Shown: positions 17,504 through 26,537, numbered from the stretch's first letter. The stretch: 64,000 nucleotides of DNA from an uncultured Sulfurovum sp. (GCA_902727915.1 CACVAU010000085.1:6928-70927); one strand, 5' to 3'. Numbers and translations: made by a program. The notes: generated by a model not told the origin, from the letters alone.

Positions 17504-18141
17504 TGATGAAAAAGATTTTACTAATGGAAGATGACAGTGACTTAGCTGAGACGCTTAAAGAGTTGTTAGAATTGAAAGACTATGAGGTTAGATTGGTTTC
17601 TAATGGGGTGGAAGCTTCTGAAGCAAGTTATCAACAGAAGTTTGATTTGTATGTATTTGACATTAACGTACCTCAGTTTGATGGTTTGGAACTGCTTGAA
17701 GCATTAAGAGGAGCGAATGACAGAACGGAGACCATTTTTATTTCTGCATTTATTGACCTAGAGACCATTAGCAAAGCGTTTAAAGTAGGAGCTAATGACT
17801 ACCTTAAAAAGCCTTTTTACCCTGAAGAGTTACTCATTCGCATAGAAGCAAAATTTCAGACACATGAGCAGACTATTCGTTACAATAATCTTGTTTACAA
17901 TCCAAAAAATGAAGTACTGCTAAAAGAAGCTAAAGAGTTACACCTAAGTCAAATGCAAAGAAACCTTTTTCAACTTTTTATTCATAATATCAATCGCATT
18001 ATCAGCAAAGAAGAGATTTTAGAAGCAACAGAAATTTCCTCAGCTTCTGCCATGCGTGTTGCCATTACGAAGTTAAAAAAGAGTACGGACTTAAACATTA
18101 AAAATGTTCATGGTGAAGGCTACCGACTTGAAACGTGTTGA
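17503..18141 (+). CDS. OmpR-family response regulator of the envelope locus
   Basis: A 212-residue regulator. Receiver domain with EDDSD near residues 8-12, phospho-acceptor Asp in LYVFDINVP near 53 and Lys in DYLKKPFYP near 103; winged-helix output domain from about 125, ending GEGYRLETC. Its ATG overlaps the barrel gene's stop (TAATG), and its own end overlaps the kinase gene, so all are translated together. The tandem GCTAACA boxes at 16191 and 19172 are plausible targets (inference). Confidence 0.9.
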   Translation: MMKKILLMEDDSDLAETLKELLELKDYEVRLVSNGVEASEASYQQKFDLYVFDINVPQFDGLELLEALRGANDRTETIFISAFIDLETISKAFKVGANDYLKKPFYPEELLIRIEAKFQTHEQTIRYNNLVYNPKNEVLLKEAKELHLSQMQRNLFQLFIHNINRIISKEEILEATEISSASAMRVAITKLKKSTDLNIKNVHGEGYRLETC

Positions 18142-19168
18142 GATAGAGTCTTTTGTAAAGAGTTTTTTACTATTTTTTATCTCAATGAGTACGCTGATTA
18201 GTGGGCTTTTTTATCTTTATTATTTAAATGAATTACAAGACATTGACAAAGAGACATTGGCAAAAATGGGAATTTGTAATTATACTTTGGACTGTCCCAA
18301 ATACAGCGTTGACTTTGTTAAAAAAGAGGGGCAAGTAACCTATAGCCTTTATAAAAATGAAGAAGAGTTAAGTAGTTTTTACCCCATAAAAGGTGCTGAT
18401 GATTTCTTTTTAAAAATCTTTATAAAATATGATGACTATCATCAAAAAGTTGAGCTTCTACATGCTGTACTTGTCCGTTATCTACTTTTGACACTTTTGG
18501 TGGTTTTACTACTTTCCATAACGTTTTCTTTGTATGTGTTACATCCTTTACGCAGTGCCTTACGCTTAACCCAAGAGTTTGTTAAAGATATTTTACATGA
18601 CTTCAACACCCCGATCTCTACCATGCGTTTAAATCTTTCACTGCTCAGTGAAAAACAAAAAGGTGACACCAAAATAAAACGAATAGAACGCAGTGTAAAC
18701 ACAATATTGTCTCTGCAAGATAATCTACGACATTACCTATTGAAATACCAAAACAAAGAAGAGCTTTTTTTACTTTATGATTTGGTGGTTGAACGGGTGG
18801 ACATGATAGAGCGAAACTACATGGACATAGAGTACAGCATCGATATTCCCAAAGAACTCAACATCCAAAGTAATCAAAAAGCATTGAGCCGAATTTTAGA
18901 TAACCTTTTAAGTAATGCGTCTAAATACAATAAAGAAGAGGGAAAAGTAAGCATTGTCTATAACCCTAAAAACAAAGAACTAAGCATCACCGACACAGGA
19001 AAAGGCATTGTACAACCAAAGAGAGTTTTTGAACGTTTTTACAAAGAGCAGAGTGAGGGCATCGGAGTTGGGCTAAACATTGTCAAGAAGCTTTGTGATG
19101 AGTTGGGTATTAAGATTAGTATGAGCAGTGAGGTGAATGTGGGGACGAAGGTTTATTTGAAATTATGA
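18104..19168 (+). CDS. Sensor histidine kinase of the envelope locus
   Basis: A membrane kinase of up to 354 residues and partner of the preceding regulator. Helices near residues 14-37 and 126-148 flank a periplasmic sensor of about 90 residues containing a Cys pair (ICNYTLDC). Phospho-acceptor His is in DILHDFNTPIST near 165; ATP-binding motifs are NLLSNASKYN, DTGKGI and GIGVGLNIV. ATG at 18104 overlaps the regulator by 38 bases and has no ribosome-binding site; an in-frame TTG at 18128, with GAAGG 8 bases upstream, is an equally credible start. Confidence 0.88.
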   Translation: MFMVKATDLKRVEIESFVKSFLLFFISMSTLISGLFYLYYLNELQDIDKETLAKMGICNYTLDCPKYSVDFVKKEGQVTYSLYKNEEELSSFYPIKGADDFFLKIFIKYDDYHQKVELLHAVLVRYLLLTLLVVLLLSITFSLYVLHPLRSALRLTQEFVKDILHDFNTPISTMRLNLSLLSEKQKGDTKIKRIERSVNTILSLQDNLRHYLLKYQNKEELFLLYDLVVERVDMIERNYMDIEYSIDIPKELNIQSNQKALSRILDNLLSNASKYNKEEGKVSIVYNPKNKELSITDTGKGIVQPKRVFERFYKEQSEGIGVGLNIVKKLCDELGIKISMSSEVNVGTKVYLKL

Positions 19169-19171
19169 TTT

Positions 19172-19189
19172 GCTAACACTTCGCTAACA
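19172..19189 (+). promoter_or_regulatory. Tandem GCTAACA box (candidate response-regulator operator)
   Basis: Two identical GCTAACA heptamers (19172-19178 and 19183-19189) separated by CTTC start 11 bases apart, directly after the kinase stop codon and upstream of an AT-rich -10 region near 19194-19202. The same spacing and second heptamer occur at 16191-16208. One-turn direct repeats are typical of OmpR-family binding. Confidence 0.55.
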
Positions 19190-19235
19190 AAGCTATTATA
19201 AAATTTGCATAGATAATTAATAATAAGGATATAAA

Positions 19236-19838
19236 ATGAAGAAAATGTTAATGGGTTCGACAGTTTTAGGAGCATTTATGTTAGTTGGTTGTGGAGGTGG
19301 TGCAAGTACTTCAGAGGATACAACAACGGTAGAAAAGTCAACAGGATATTATGTTGATGCTAAAGTAAAAGGGGTTCACTATAAATGTGGTTCATTTGAT
19401 GGAAATACTACAGAAGAGGGTGAGTTTACCTATGAAGTTTCAAAATCATGTACTTTTTCTTTAGGAGGTATTAAATTAAGAGATGTCAATGCTTCTGTTT
19501 TAAAAGACCATAATATTACTATTTTGGAAGATGATGAACCTGTCGCAAGAATGTTACAGTCTTTAGATACCGATGGAAATACAAGCAATGGAATTCAACT
19601 TTCAGATGCATTGGTTGGTATTTTAGAAGACAATAATATTACAGAAATACCTGAGGAAGCATCCGATATAGCTGAGTTGTTACATGAACTTCGTATTAGA
19701 GTACATGACTTTAGAGGAGACCTTGTTTCTGAGGATGAGGTCAGAGAACATTTAAATGAAACACGTCAAGATATTCGTAATCATGGTCATCGAACACAGC
19801 ATGGGTTCTTAGATGTTAGTGATGCATCAGAGAGTTAA
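19236..19838 (+). CDS. Lipoprotein of the two-component envelope locus
   Basis: A 200-residue lipoprotein: signal peptide with lipobox LVGC at residues 16-19 and a Gly/Ser/Thr linker. The body contains GVHYKCGSFDGNTTEEGEF, SCTFSLGGI and ARMLQSLDTDGNTSNGIQLS, a module seen in various surface lipoproteins and adhesins of proteobacteria, with two cysteines that may form a disulfide. The C-terminal third is charged and helical. It has its own promoter region with the tandem GCTAACA box, so it is likely controlled by the adjacent two-component system. Confidence 0.7.
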   Translation: MKKMLMGSTVLGAFMLVGCGGGASTSEDTTTVEKSTGYYVDAKVKGVHYKCGSFDGNTTEEGEFTYEVSKSCTFSLGGIKLRDVNASVLKDHNITILEDDEPVARMLQSLDTDGNTSNGIQLSDALVGILEDNNITEIPEEASDIAELLHELRIRVHDFRGDLVSEDEVREHLNETRQDIRNHGHRTQHGFLDVSDASES

Positions 19839-19855
19839 TTTTTATTTTTAAGCCA

Positions 19856-19886
19856 CTAGGTTTTATCTTTTTAGGATAAAGCTTAG
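19856..19886 (+). terminator. Imperfect hairpin after the lipoprotein gene
   Basis: CTAGGTTTTATC (19856-19867) pairs with GATAAAGCTTAG (19875-19886) with two wobble or mismatched positions around a seven-base loop, 18 bases after the lipoprotein stop. A weak terminator is plausible; no clean U-run follows. Confidence 0.35.
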
Positions 19887-19981
19887 TCTCCATAATTTCC
19901 CTTAATTTTCCCTACTTTTTTTAGATATACTTTCATCATAAGAACCTAACCTACTTTACGTTACTACTTAAGGATATGAAT

Positions 19982-20782
19982 ATGAAATTAATAGCTGGAC
20001 CATGTGTATTAGAGAGTCGTGACAATGTAATGCATATTGCAGAATCGCTTAATAAATATCATGAAGATTGTACAAAAGATTTTTATTTTAAAGCAAGTTT
20101 TGACAAAGCAAACAGAACTTCATTAGACTCTTTTAGAGGCCCTGGCTTAGATGAAGGATTAAAACTACTTCAAGAAGTGAAAGAACAATTTGGGTATAAA
20201 ATTTTGACTGATGTTCATGATTATACACAACCAGCCAGTGTTTCTGAAGTAGCAGATGTACTTCAAATCCCTGCTTTTTTATGTCGTCAAACAGATTTGT
20301 TAGTAGCTTGTGCTAAAACAGCTACTACGGTCAATATTAAAAAAGGACAATTTCTTGCACCAGAAGCAATGGAACATTCTGTAAAAAAAGTCCTTAAAAC
20401 ACGAGGTTTTCAGGGTGATGCTTCGTATGAAAATGCAGAGAAATATAATGTTTGGTTAACAGAACGTGGTTCGTCTTTTGGTTATGGAAACTTAGTTGTA
20501 GACATGAGAGGTTTAAAGACCATGAGAGCGTTTGCTCCTGTAATTTTTGATGCCACACATTCTGTACAAAGTCCAGCATCTGGAGGAGCAACATCTGGTG
20601 GTGACTCTTCTATGGTTCCTTACCTTGCACGTGCAGCAGCAGCTGTTGGTGTGGATGGCTTTTTCTTTGAGACACATTTTGACCCAAGTATTGCTTTAAG
20701 TGATGGCCCCAATATGATTGAATTAAAAAAATTAGATACGCTAATGAAACAAATTGAAGCTATTCAATCAATTGTAGAGTAA
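19982..20782 (+). CDS. kdsA: 3-deoxy-D-manno-octulosonate 8-phosphate synthase
   Basis: KdsA condenses phosphoenolpyruvate with arabinose-5-phosphate in LPS Kdo synthesis. Marks: [10 protein letters not shown] at the N-terminus, [11 protein letters not shown] near residue 37, [19 protein letters not shown] region near 105-120, [15 protein letters not shown] near 162-176 and [10 protein letters not shown] near 190. ATG at 19982 (266 residues) is chosen over ATG at 19976, since AAGGA ends one base before 19976 but has ideal 7-base spacing to 19982. First gene of a kdsA-ribH-nusB order common in Campylobacterota. Confidence 0.95.
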   Translation: MKLIAGPCVLESRDNVMHIAESLNKYHEDCTKDFYFKASFDKANRTSLDSFRGPGLDEGLKLLQEVKEQFGYKILTDVHDYTQPASVSEVADVLQIPAFLCRQTDLLVACAKTATTVNIKKGQFLAPEAMEHSVKKVLKTRGFQGDASYENAEKYNVWLTERGSSFGYGNLVVDMRGLKTMRAFAPVIFDATHSVQSPASGGATSGGDSSMVPYLARAAAAVGVDGFFFETHFDPSIALSDGPNMIELKKLDTLMKQIEAIQSIVE

Positions 20783-20859
20783 CGCTAGGTGTGACTTTGT
20801 CACAAAAAAGATTACATTGGTTATAATTAATTTTAATTTAAAAGAGAAAAAGGAAGTAA

Positions 20860-21330
20860 ATGGCACTTATAGAAGGTAACTTACAAGTAGATACAAGCAA
20901 AAAGGTAGCAATAATTAATGCGAGATTTAATCACTTTATTACAGACAGATTGGTAGAGGGTGCGCAAGATGTTTACGCTCGACATGGTGGAAATGTGGAT
21001 GATTTAGATTTAATTTTGGTACCAGGTGCTTTTGAAGTACCTTTTGCATTAGATAAAGCTTTGGCTTCTGGTAAGTATGATGCTGTCTGTTGTTTAGGGG
21101 CAGTTATTCGTGGTGCTACACCTCATTTTGATTATGTTTCAGCTGAAGCAACAAAAGGGGTCGCTTCTGCAACCATGAAGCATGGTAAACCAGCAACTTT
21201 TGGTGTATTAACTGTTGACAGTATTGAACAAGCTATTGAACGTGCTGGTACAAAAGCAGGTAACAAAGGTGGAGAAGCAATGGCTGGGCTTATTGAGCTT
21301 ATGAATTTATATACGGCTTTAGAGGCGTAA
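20860..21330 (+). CDS. ribH: 6,7-dimethyl-8-ribityllumazine synthase
   Basis: Penultimate step of riboflavin synthesis. The 156-residue protein has [16 protein letters not shown] near residue 20, [15 protein letters not shown] near 54, [16 protein letters not shown] with the substrate-loop and catalytic-His region near 80-95, and [16 protein letters not shown] near 112-128. AAGGAAG precedes the ATG. It lies between kdsA and nusB, separated from the latter by a REP-like hairpin. Confidence 0.96.
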   Translation: MALIEGNLQVDTSKKVAIINARFNHFITDRLVEGAQDVYARHGGNVDDLDLILVPGAFEVPFALDKALASGKYDAVCCLGAVIRGATPHFDYVSAEATKGVASATMKHGKPATFGVLTVDSIEQAIERAGTKAGNKGGEAMAGLIELMNLYTALEA

Positions 21331-21339
21331 TTGAATGAT

Positions 21340-21404
21340 GGTGTGATAGCAATCACACCCTACGGCATTGAAATTGTAGGGGGGGGGACGATTGCCATCG
21401 CACC
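21340..21404. repeat. REP-like nested inverted repeat with a nine-G run
   Basis: Outer arms GGTGTGATAGCAATC (21340-21354) and GATTGCCATCGCACC (21390-21404) are complementary at 13 of 15 positions; inner arms CCCTAC (21358-21363) and GTAGGG (21376-21381) pair perfectly. The left arm can also fold alone (GGTGTGAT, loop AGCA, ATCACACC). Nine consecutive G occupy 21379-21387. The GTAGGGG...GATTGCCATCGC composition is like REP elements dispersed with RAYT transposases in other bacteria. It may also attenuate transcription between ribH and nusB. Confidence 0.6.
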
Positions 21405-21470
21405 AATAAATATATATAAAAGTTCAAGTTTTGAATTTTTATATACATTGTAAAAAGGTAAGAATAAAAT

Positions 21471-21923
21471 ATGGCAACAAGACATCAAGCAAGAACAGCA
21501 GTAGTAGGACTTTTATACGCATATGATTTAGGTAATGAAAATATTTCAACTTTTACCGATGATATTTTAGAAGAAGATAAAATAAGAAATAAACAAAGAG
21601 AGTTTTCACATGCTCTTTTTAATGGAACCATTAATAATTTGGCAACCATTGATGCAGAGATTCAAAAACATCTTAGAAGTTGGGATTATAAATCCATAGG
21701 TAAAGTAGAAAAATCAATTATGCGTTTGGCTGCTTTTGAAATTATGATTGAAGGAACAGATAAGCGTATTATCATTAACGAAGCCATTGAGTTAGCCAAA
21801 GCTTTAGCTGATGATAAATCACCACGTTTTATTAATGCTGTGTTGGATGCTTTAGGTAAAGAAGAAGCAGCTAATATTGAGAAACCTGAAGAAGTTGAAG
21901 TTCCTAAAGAGAAGCCAGAGTAG
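21471..21923 (+). CDS. nusB: Transcription antitermination/16S maturation factor NusB
   Basis: A 150-residue all-helical protein that binds boxA RNA with NusE in rRNA antitermination. Typical stretches are ATRHQARTAVVGLLYAYDLG at the start, SIMRLAAFEIMIEG near residue 83 and IINEAIELAKALADDKSPRFINAVLDAL near 100-127. It carries a short acidic Glu/Pro/Lys tail. AAAAGG lies upstream of the ATG. Follows ribH as in other Campylobacterota. Confidence 0.94.
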   Translation: MATRHQARTAVVGLLYAYDLGNENISTFTDDILEEDKIRNKQREFSHALFNGTINNLATIDAEIQKHLRSWDYKSIGKVEKSIMRLAAFEIMIEGTDKRIIINEAIELAKALADDKSPRFINAVLDALGKEEAANIEKPEEVEVPKEKPE

Positions 21924-21969
21924 GAAATTTCATTTTATTGAATAAATATATAAATTAAAGGAAACTAAA

Positions 21970-23031
21970 ATGAGTGCCTTAAATAACAGAAGAATGACCG
22001 TAGATGAAGCGATAGAACTCATTGAAAAAGCAGATTTAAAAACTTTGGGTCGAATGGCATCAGAGATGAAAGCTAAACTTCATCCCAAAAAAATCACGAC
22101 TTTTGTGGTTGATAGAAATATTAATTATACCAATATATGTTGGGTAGATTGTAAGTTTTGTGCTTTTTACACACATGAAAAAAAAGAAGATGCATATATT
22201 TTAACTTTTGATGAGATTGATCAAAAGATAGAAGAGTTACTTGCCATTGGTGGAACACAAATTTTATTTCAAGGAGGAGTTCATCCTAAACTTGAAATAG
22301 AATGGTATGAGGATTTAGTAGAACACATTGCCCAAAAGTATCCACAAGTTACAATTCATGGTTTTTCTTCTATTGAGATAGATTATATTGCTAAGCGTTC
22401 TAAAATTTCTATTTCAGAAGTGTTGTCACGTCTTCAGGCTAAGGGGCTAAGCTCTATCCCTGGTGCTGGAGCAGAGATACTTTCTGATAGGGTTCGTGAT
22501 ATCATCGCACCTAAAAAGCATGACAAAGATCAATGGTTAGAGGTTCATAGACAAGCACATAAATTGGGTGTAAAGTCTACGGCTACGATGATGTATGGAA
22601 CTGTGGAGACAACGCGTGAACTTGTTGAGCATTTAGATTATGTGAGACAACTTCAGGATGAAACAGGTGGATTTAGAGCATTTATTATGTGGTCTTATCA
22701 AAGTGATCATACGCAGTTAAAGCGTGAGCTTCCAACCATTTCTAAAACCACACCAAATCAATATTTACGTTATTTAGCAGTAGCACGTTTATTCTTGGAT
22801 AATGTACCGAATATTCAAAGTTCATGGGTAACACAAGGTTCTTACATTGGTCAGATGGCACTAAAATTTGGTGCAAATGATTTGGGTTCAACCATGATGG
22901 AAGAAAATGTTGTGTCAGCAGCAGGGGCAGCCAATACAATGAATCAAGATGAGATGATAGAGTTAATACGTGATATAGGTGAAAACCCTGCTAAACGTAA
23001 TACAGCTTATGAGATTTTAGAAAGATTTTAA
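21970..23031 (+). CDS. mqnC: Cyclic dehypoxanthine futalosine synthase MqnC
   Basis: Radical SAM enzyme of the futalosine pathway to menaquinone. The 353-residue protein has the [4Fe-4S] motif CWVDCKFC (CX3CX2C) near residues 58-65 inside DRNINYTNICWVDCKFCAFY-like context, GGTQILFQGGVHP near 95 and GAGAEILSDRVRDIIAPKK near 165. These separate it from MqnE and CofG/H. AAAGGAA sets the start. The downstream M16 gene begins 3 bases after its stop, the same pairing known from Helicobacter. Confidence 0.93.
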   Translation: MSALNNRRMTVDEAIELIEKADLKTLGRMASEMKAKLHPKKITTFVVDRNINYTNICWVDCKFCAFYTHEKKEDAYILTFDEIDQKIEELLAIGGTQILFQGGVHPKLEIEWYEDLVEHIAQKYPQVTIHGFSSIEIDYIAKRSKISISEVLSRLQAKGLSSIPGAGAEILSDRVRDIIAPKKHDKDQWLEVHRQAHKLGVKSTATMMYGTVETTRELVEHLDYVRQLQDETGGFRAFIMWSYQSDHTQLKRELPTISKTTPNQYLRYLAVARLFLDNVPNIQSSWVTQGSYIGQMALKFGANDLGSTMMEENVVSAAGAANTMNQDEMIELIRDIGENPAKRNTAYEILERF

Positions 23032-23034
23032 CAC

Positions 23035-24342
23035 ATGAAAAAAATAAATTTTATAAAAAAATTAACAATTATAACACTAGTAATTCAAGGAACATTAATG
23101 GGTGCAAACCTTAGTCAATTAAAAATTAATAACACAGAAGTCCCTTTTATATTTGAAGAAGACAAAAACTTACCAATTGTTTCGATGCAATTGATTTTTA
23201 AGAATTCTGGGACACTTACCGACAGGAAAGATGGCTTGGTAAAACTTTCAGCTGCCTTACTTAATGAAGGAACTAAAAAAGATGGGAGTATTGGGTTTGC
23301 GACAAAGCTTGAAAATAGAGCCATTACTTTAGGTACACATGCAGGTAAGGAGACTTTTGTTATAGAAGTCGGTGCTTTAAAAGAAGAATTTTCTTATGCC
23401 ATTGATCGATTAAAAGAGTTACTACAAGACCCAAACTATACAGAAAAGACTTTAGATAAAATTAAAACACAAGCCATAGGAACTTTAAAAAGAAAAGAGA
23501 GTGACTTTGATTATATTTCTGCTTTAGAATTAAAGAAAATGCTTTTCCCTAATAGTCCTTTGGCTAAGGCATCCTCTGGAACAGTGAAAAGTGTGGAAAG
23601 TATTACTTTGGTAGATATAGATAAACACTTAGGTGACCATTTGGGTGTTGACAATGCCATTGTTGTTATGGGTGGGGACATTAGGCAAAAGGAAGCAGCT
23701 TTATATGCTAAAGCGACTTTAGAACTACTTTCTATTGTGAATTCACCAAACATTGAAAGTATGAAAGCTGTAGGACAGAAGAAAGTAGAAGAAAAAATTG
23801 TGAAGAGTGAACAAGCTTATGTATATTTTGGTGCACCACTTGAGGTAGCTTATGATTCCAAAGAACGACATCTTGCTAACGTAGCTTCATTTATTTTAGG
23901 TAGTTCTGGTTTTGGTTCACGTATGATGGAAGAGATTAGGGTAAAAAAAGGTTTAGCTTATTCGGCATATAGTCGTTTTAACATTAACAAAACACACTCT
24001 TATTTTTCTGGTTATTTACAAACAAAAATTGAGAGTGGAGATGAGGCTGTAAATTCTGTTAAAGAAGTTGTTCAAACTTTTTTAGATAAAGGTGTAAGTC
24101 AAGAAGAGTTAACAGCTGCACAGCAGTTTCTACTTGGTTCAGAACCTCTTAGAAACGAGACACTATCTCAACGTTTAGGTAAAGCTTTTCAAGAGTATTA
24201 TACCAATAAACCTTTGGGTTCATCGGTCGAAGATTTAAAGAAAATAGAAGCTATTAAATTAGAAGAACTGAATACTTTTATTAAAAAACATCAAGAAATC
24301 ATAAAACTTTCATTTTCAGTAGTAACTGGGGCTAAAAAGTAG
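23035..24342 (+). CDS. M16-family peptidase-like protein lacking the zinc motif
   Basis: A 435-residue exported protein with a signal peptide (residues 1-23) and two M16 halves: the N-terminal half with MQLIFKNSGTLTDRKDGLVKLSA, and the C-terminal half with VYFGAPLEVAY and MMEEIRVKKGLAYSAYSRF near 302-320. The HxxEH zinc motif expected after the first beta-strands is replaced by KLSAALLNEGTKK, so this is probably the non-catalytic subunit of a two-subunit protease with the active partner elsewhere. It follows mqnC by 3 bases. Confidence 0.85.
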   Translation: MKKINFIKKLTIITLVIQGTLMGANLSQLKINNTEVPFIFEEDKNLPIVSMQLIFKNSGTLTDRKDGLVKLSAALLNEGTKKDGSIGFATKLENRAITLGTHAGKETFVIEVGALKEEFSYAIDRLKELLQDPNYTEKTLDKIKTQAIGTLKRKESDFDYISALELKKMLFPNSPLAKASSGTVKSVESITLVDIDKHLGDHLGVDNAIVVMGGDIRQKEAALYAKATLELLSIVNSPNIESMKAVGQKKVEEKIVKSEQAYVYFGAPLEVAYDSKERHLANVASFILGSSGFGSRMMEEIRVKKGLAYSAYSRFNINKTHSYFSGYLQTKIESGDEAVNSVKEVVQTFLDKGVSQEELTAAQQFLLGSEPLRNETLSQRLGKAFQEYYTNKPLGSSVEDLKKIEAIKLEELNTFIKKHQEIIKLSFSVVTGAKK

Positions 24343-24344
24343 TG

Positions 24345-26303
24345 TTAGTATGTAGAGGAGAGAAACTCCTCTAACAGAGCTGCTTTAGAAAAATAATATC
24401 CTTGTGAATAATCTACGCCTAAGTTTTTGAGAATATTAAAAATATTTTCATTTTCAACAAATTCAGCAATGGTTTCAATATTTTGCTTTTTTGCAACAAA
24501 GACAATGGTTTCTACTAAATCTTGGGAAAATTTATCCTGTTCAATATTACGTATAAGGCTACCATCGATTTTAATATAGTTGGGTTGATAAGATTGTACT
24601 CGTGAAAAATTTGAAAAGCCTTTTCCAAAATCATCTAAAGAAATTTTAATACCGTATTGCTTTACTTTTTGAATAAAGTGTTGAATCATCTCTTTATTAT
24701 TAATTTTCTCATCTTCAACCAACTCTATGGTGATTCGATGGGTTTCGCTTTTATGTTCTTCTAAAAGAGTATAAAACTCATTTTGAATTTTTGTATCTTC
24801 AATATCTAAAGCTGAAAGGTTAATGGAGATCCCTGTTTCTGTATTGTAAAGCGCACGAAATGAATTTTGAAGGGTGATGCTGGTAATTTTATGATAATAC
24901 TTTCCCTCTTTAGCAATTTCTAAGAAATGATAAGGGGAAAGTATGTTGTTATCTCGATCGATAAGTCGTACTAATGATTCATATTTTTTTATTTTTAATG
25001 TTTTGTTATTGACAATTGGCTGAAAGTAAGAAACGATATTATAGTTGTCTATGGCTTCTTTTAACATCATAAACTTATTAAGTTTTTCATTTGATTCTTT
25101 TGTCATTTCATCTTTAAAGTTTCTCGCAACAATAAATTCTTCTTTAGTTTTTAAAATTTTTCTAAGACCAAGTTTTGCATTTTCTAGGCTCTCTTGACCG
25201 TAAGCCAATGAGCTTACAATGGAGAGTGTATAATTAACAATACCAATTTTAATTTTTTGATTATTAACTTTGATTTGAAATTTTTTTAGTGTATTAACAA
25301 GGTAGGTCATATCTAAACTTGAATCATATTGTTTGACAAAAGCAAATTTTCCATTATTAAGAAGATAAATTTGAGAAAATCTACACTCTTCTGGCATATA
25401 TTTGAGTAGTTCTTTAGCAAAAAGTTTTTGTAGTTTTTTGGTTATTTTTCTGGTAAAAGAGTGTTCAAGATATTTGAATTCTTCAATTTTAATAAGAAAA
25501 AGAATGGATTCTGGATGTTGTTTTAAATAGTCATCAAGTTGTTCTTCAGGATGAATGATATTGGTAATAGGAATGGAAAGGGTTATGAATTGTTCAATTT
25601 CTCCATTAATATTTATGATGGGCTGAATGGTTGTCTGAAGATAATAGAGTAGACCCGACTTGGTTCGGTGTTTTAAAACACCTGTCCAGACCACTTGTGT
25701 GTGTAAAATTTTATGCCAAAGGGTTACTAAATAATTAGGAGAGTCTTCTTGAAATTTAATTATTTCATAATTCTGACCAACCAATTCCTCTTTTTGATAT
25801 CCAGAAACTTTACAAAATTGTTCATTGACATAGGTAATAACTTGATCTTTATTTATTTTAGAAATAATTGCCGAAGCATTGGTAATGTTTTGATATTCTT
25901 TAATAAGGTTTTTCTCAATAACTTGACTTTTAATGAGATCTAATTGTATTTTTAAAGTATTTTCATTAATAGGCTTTTGGATATATCCTTGAATTCCATA
26001 GTTAATACTTTGCTGTAATATGGTATTTTCTATGTGCATTGAGACAATAAGAATAGGTATTTCGCTGTCAATGTTCCGAATCATTTTAATAAAGTCTGAT
26101 CCATTACTGTTAGGCATGGATAAATCGGTAATAATTAAATCTATTGAGGTTGTTTTAAATTTGATAAAAGCATCTGATTCATCTTCTGCAAGAACTAAAT
26201 TGGTACAGTACTTTTTTAAGAGATGAGCTGTAAGGGTTCGAGTAAATTTATCATCTTCAATATATAATACATTAAATTGGTTGGGTTGCGAAGATGAAAT
26301 AAT
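24345..26303 (-). CDS. Receiver-PAS-degenerate GGDEF-EAL protein with a probable ATT start
   Basis: About 652 residues: receiver domain (about 10-125; NVLYIEDDKF and phospho-acceptor Asp in LIITDLSMP), PAS domain (about 130-250; YVNEQFCKVSGYQKEELVG), a degenerate GGDEF domain (signature position NNGKF) and an EAL domain (about 400-650) keeping YESLVRL, INLSA, IELVEDE, DDFGKGFSN, IKIDGS and IAEF, so cyclic-di-GMP hydrolysis is plausible. The first ATG (26117) falls just after the phospho-acceptor and would cut the receiver in two. Upstream the frame stays open to a TAG with no ATG, GTG or TTG; ATT at 26303 has AAAGGA 7 bases ahead. Confidence 0.8.
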   Translation of the reverse strand: MISSSQPNQFNVLYIEDDKFTRTLTAHLLKKYCTNLVLAEDESDAFIKFKTTSIDLIITDLSMPNSNGSDFIKMIRNIDSEIPILIVSMHIENTILQQSINYGIQGYIQKPINENTLKIQLDLIKSQVIEKNLIKEYQNITNASAIISKINKDQVITYVNEQFCKVSGYQKEELVGQNYEIIKFQEDSPNYLVTLWHKILHTQVVWTGVLKHRTKSGLLYYLQTTIQPIININGEIEQFITLSIPITNIIHPEEQLDDYLKQHPESILFLIKIEEFKYLEHSFTRKITKKLQKLFAKELLKYMPEECRFSQIYLLNNGKFAFVKQYDSSLDMTYLVNTLKKFQIKVNNQKIKIGIVNYTLSIVSSLAYGQESLENAKLGLRKILKTKEEFIVARNFKDEMTKESNEKLNKFMMLKEAIDNYNIVSYFQPIVNNKTLKIKKYESLVRLIDRDNNILSPYHFLEIAKEGKYYHKITSITLQNSFRALYNTETGISINLSALDIEDTKIQNEFYTLLEEHKSETHRITIELVEDEKINNKEMIQHFIQKVKQYGIKISLDDFGKGFSNFSRVQSYQPNYIKIDGSLIRNIEQDKFSQDLVETIVFVAKKQNIETIAEFVENENIFNILKNLGVDYSQGYYFSKAALLEEFLSSTY

Positions 26304-26537
26304 AGTAAAATCCTTTGTAAAAACTAGCTATATCCCCTAAAATTATTATAAGATAAAATAAGAAACAATTCAGTTTATCTTGAAGATATTTACTAAATAT
26401 GTTTCTTAATGTTACATTTTAGAACATTTTATTATAAATAGAGTTTAATTATTATTTTTAAAAATATGACAGTATGAAATTTTATTGTTTTTATTTTTCA
26501 TTATTTATGTATAATAAATAAAATAATAGGAGAGAAT
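26304..26537. other. AT-rich divergent intergenic region
   Basis: 234 bases between the EAL-protein gene and recG. It is extremely AT-rich, must hold promoters in both directions, and ends in GGAGAGA as the recG ribosome-binding site. No hairpin, repeat or coding potential stood out. Confidence 0.5.
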
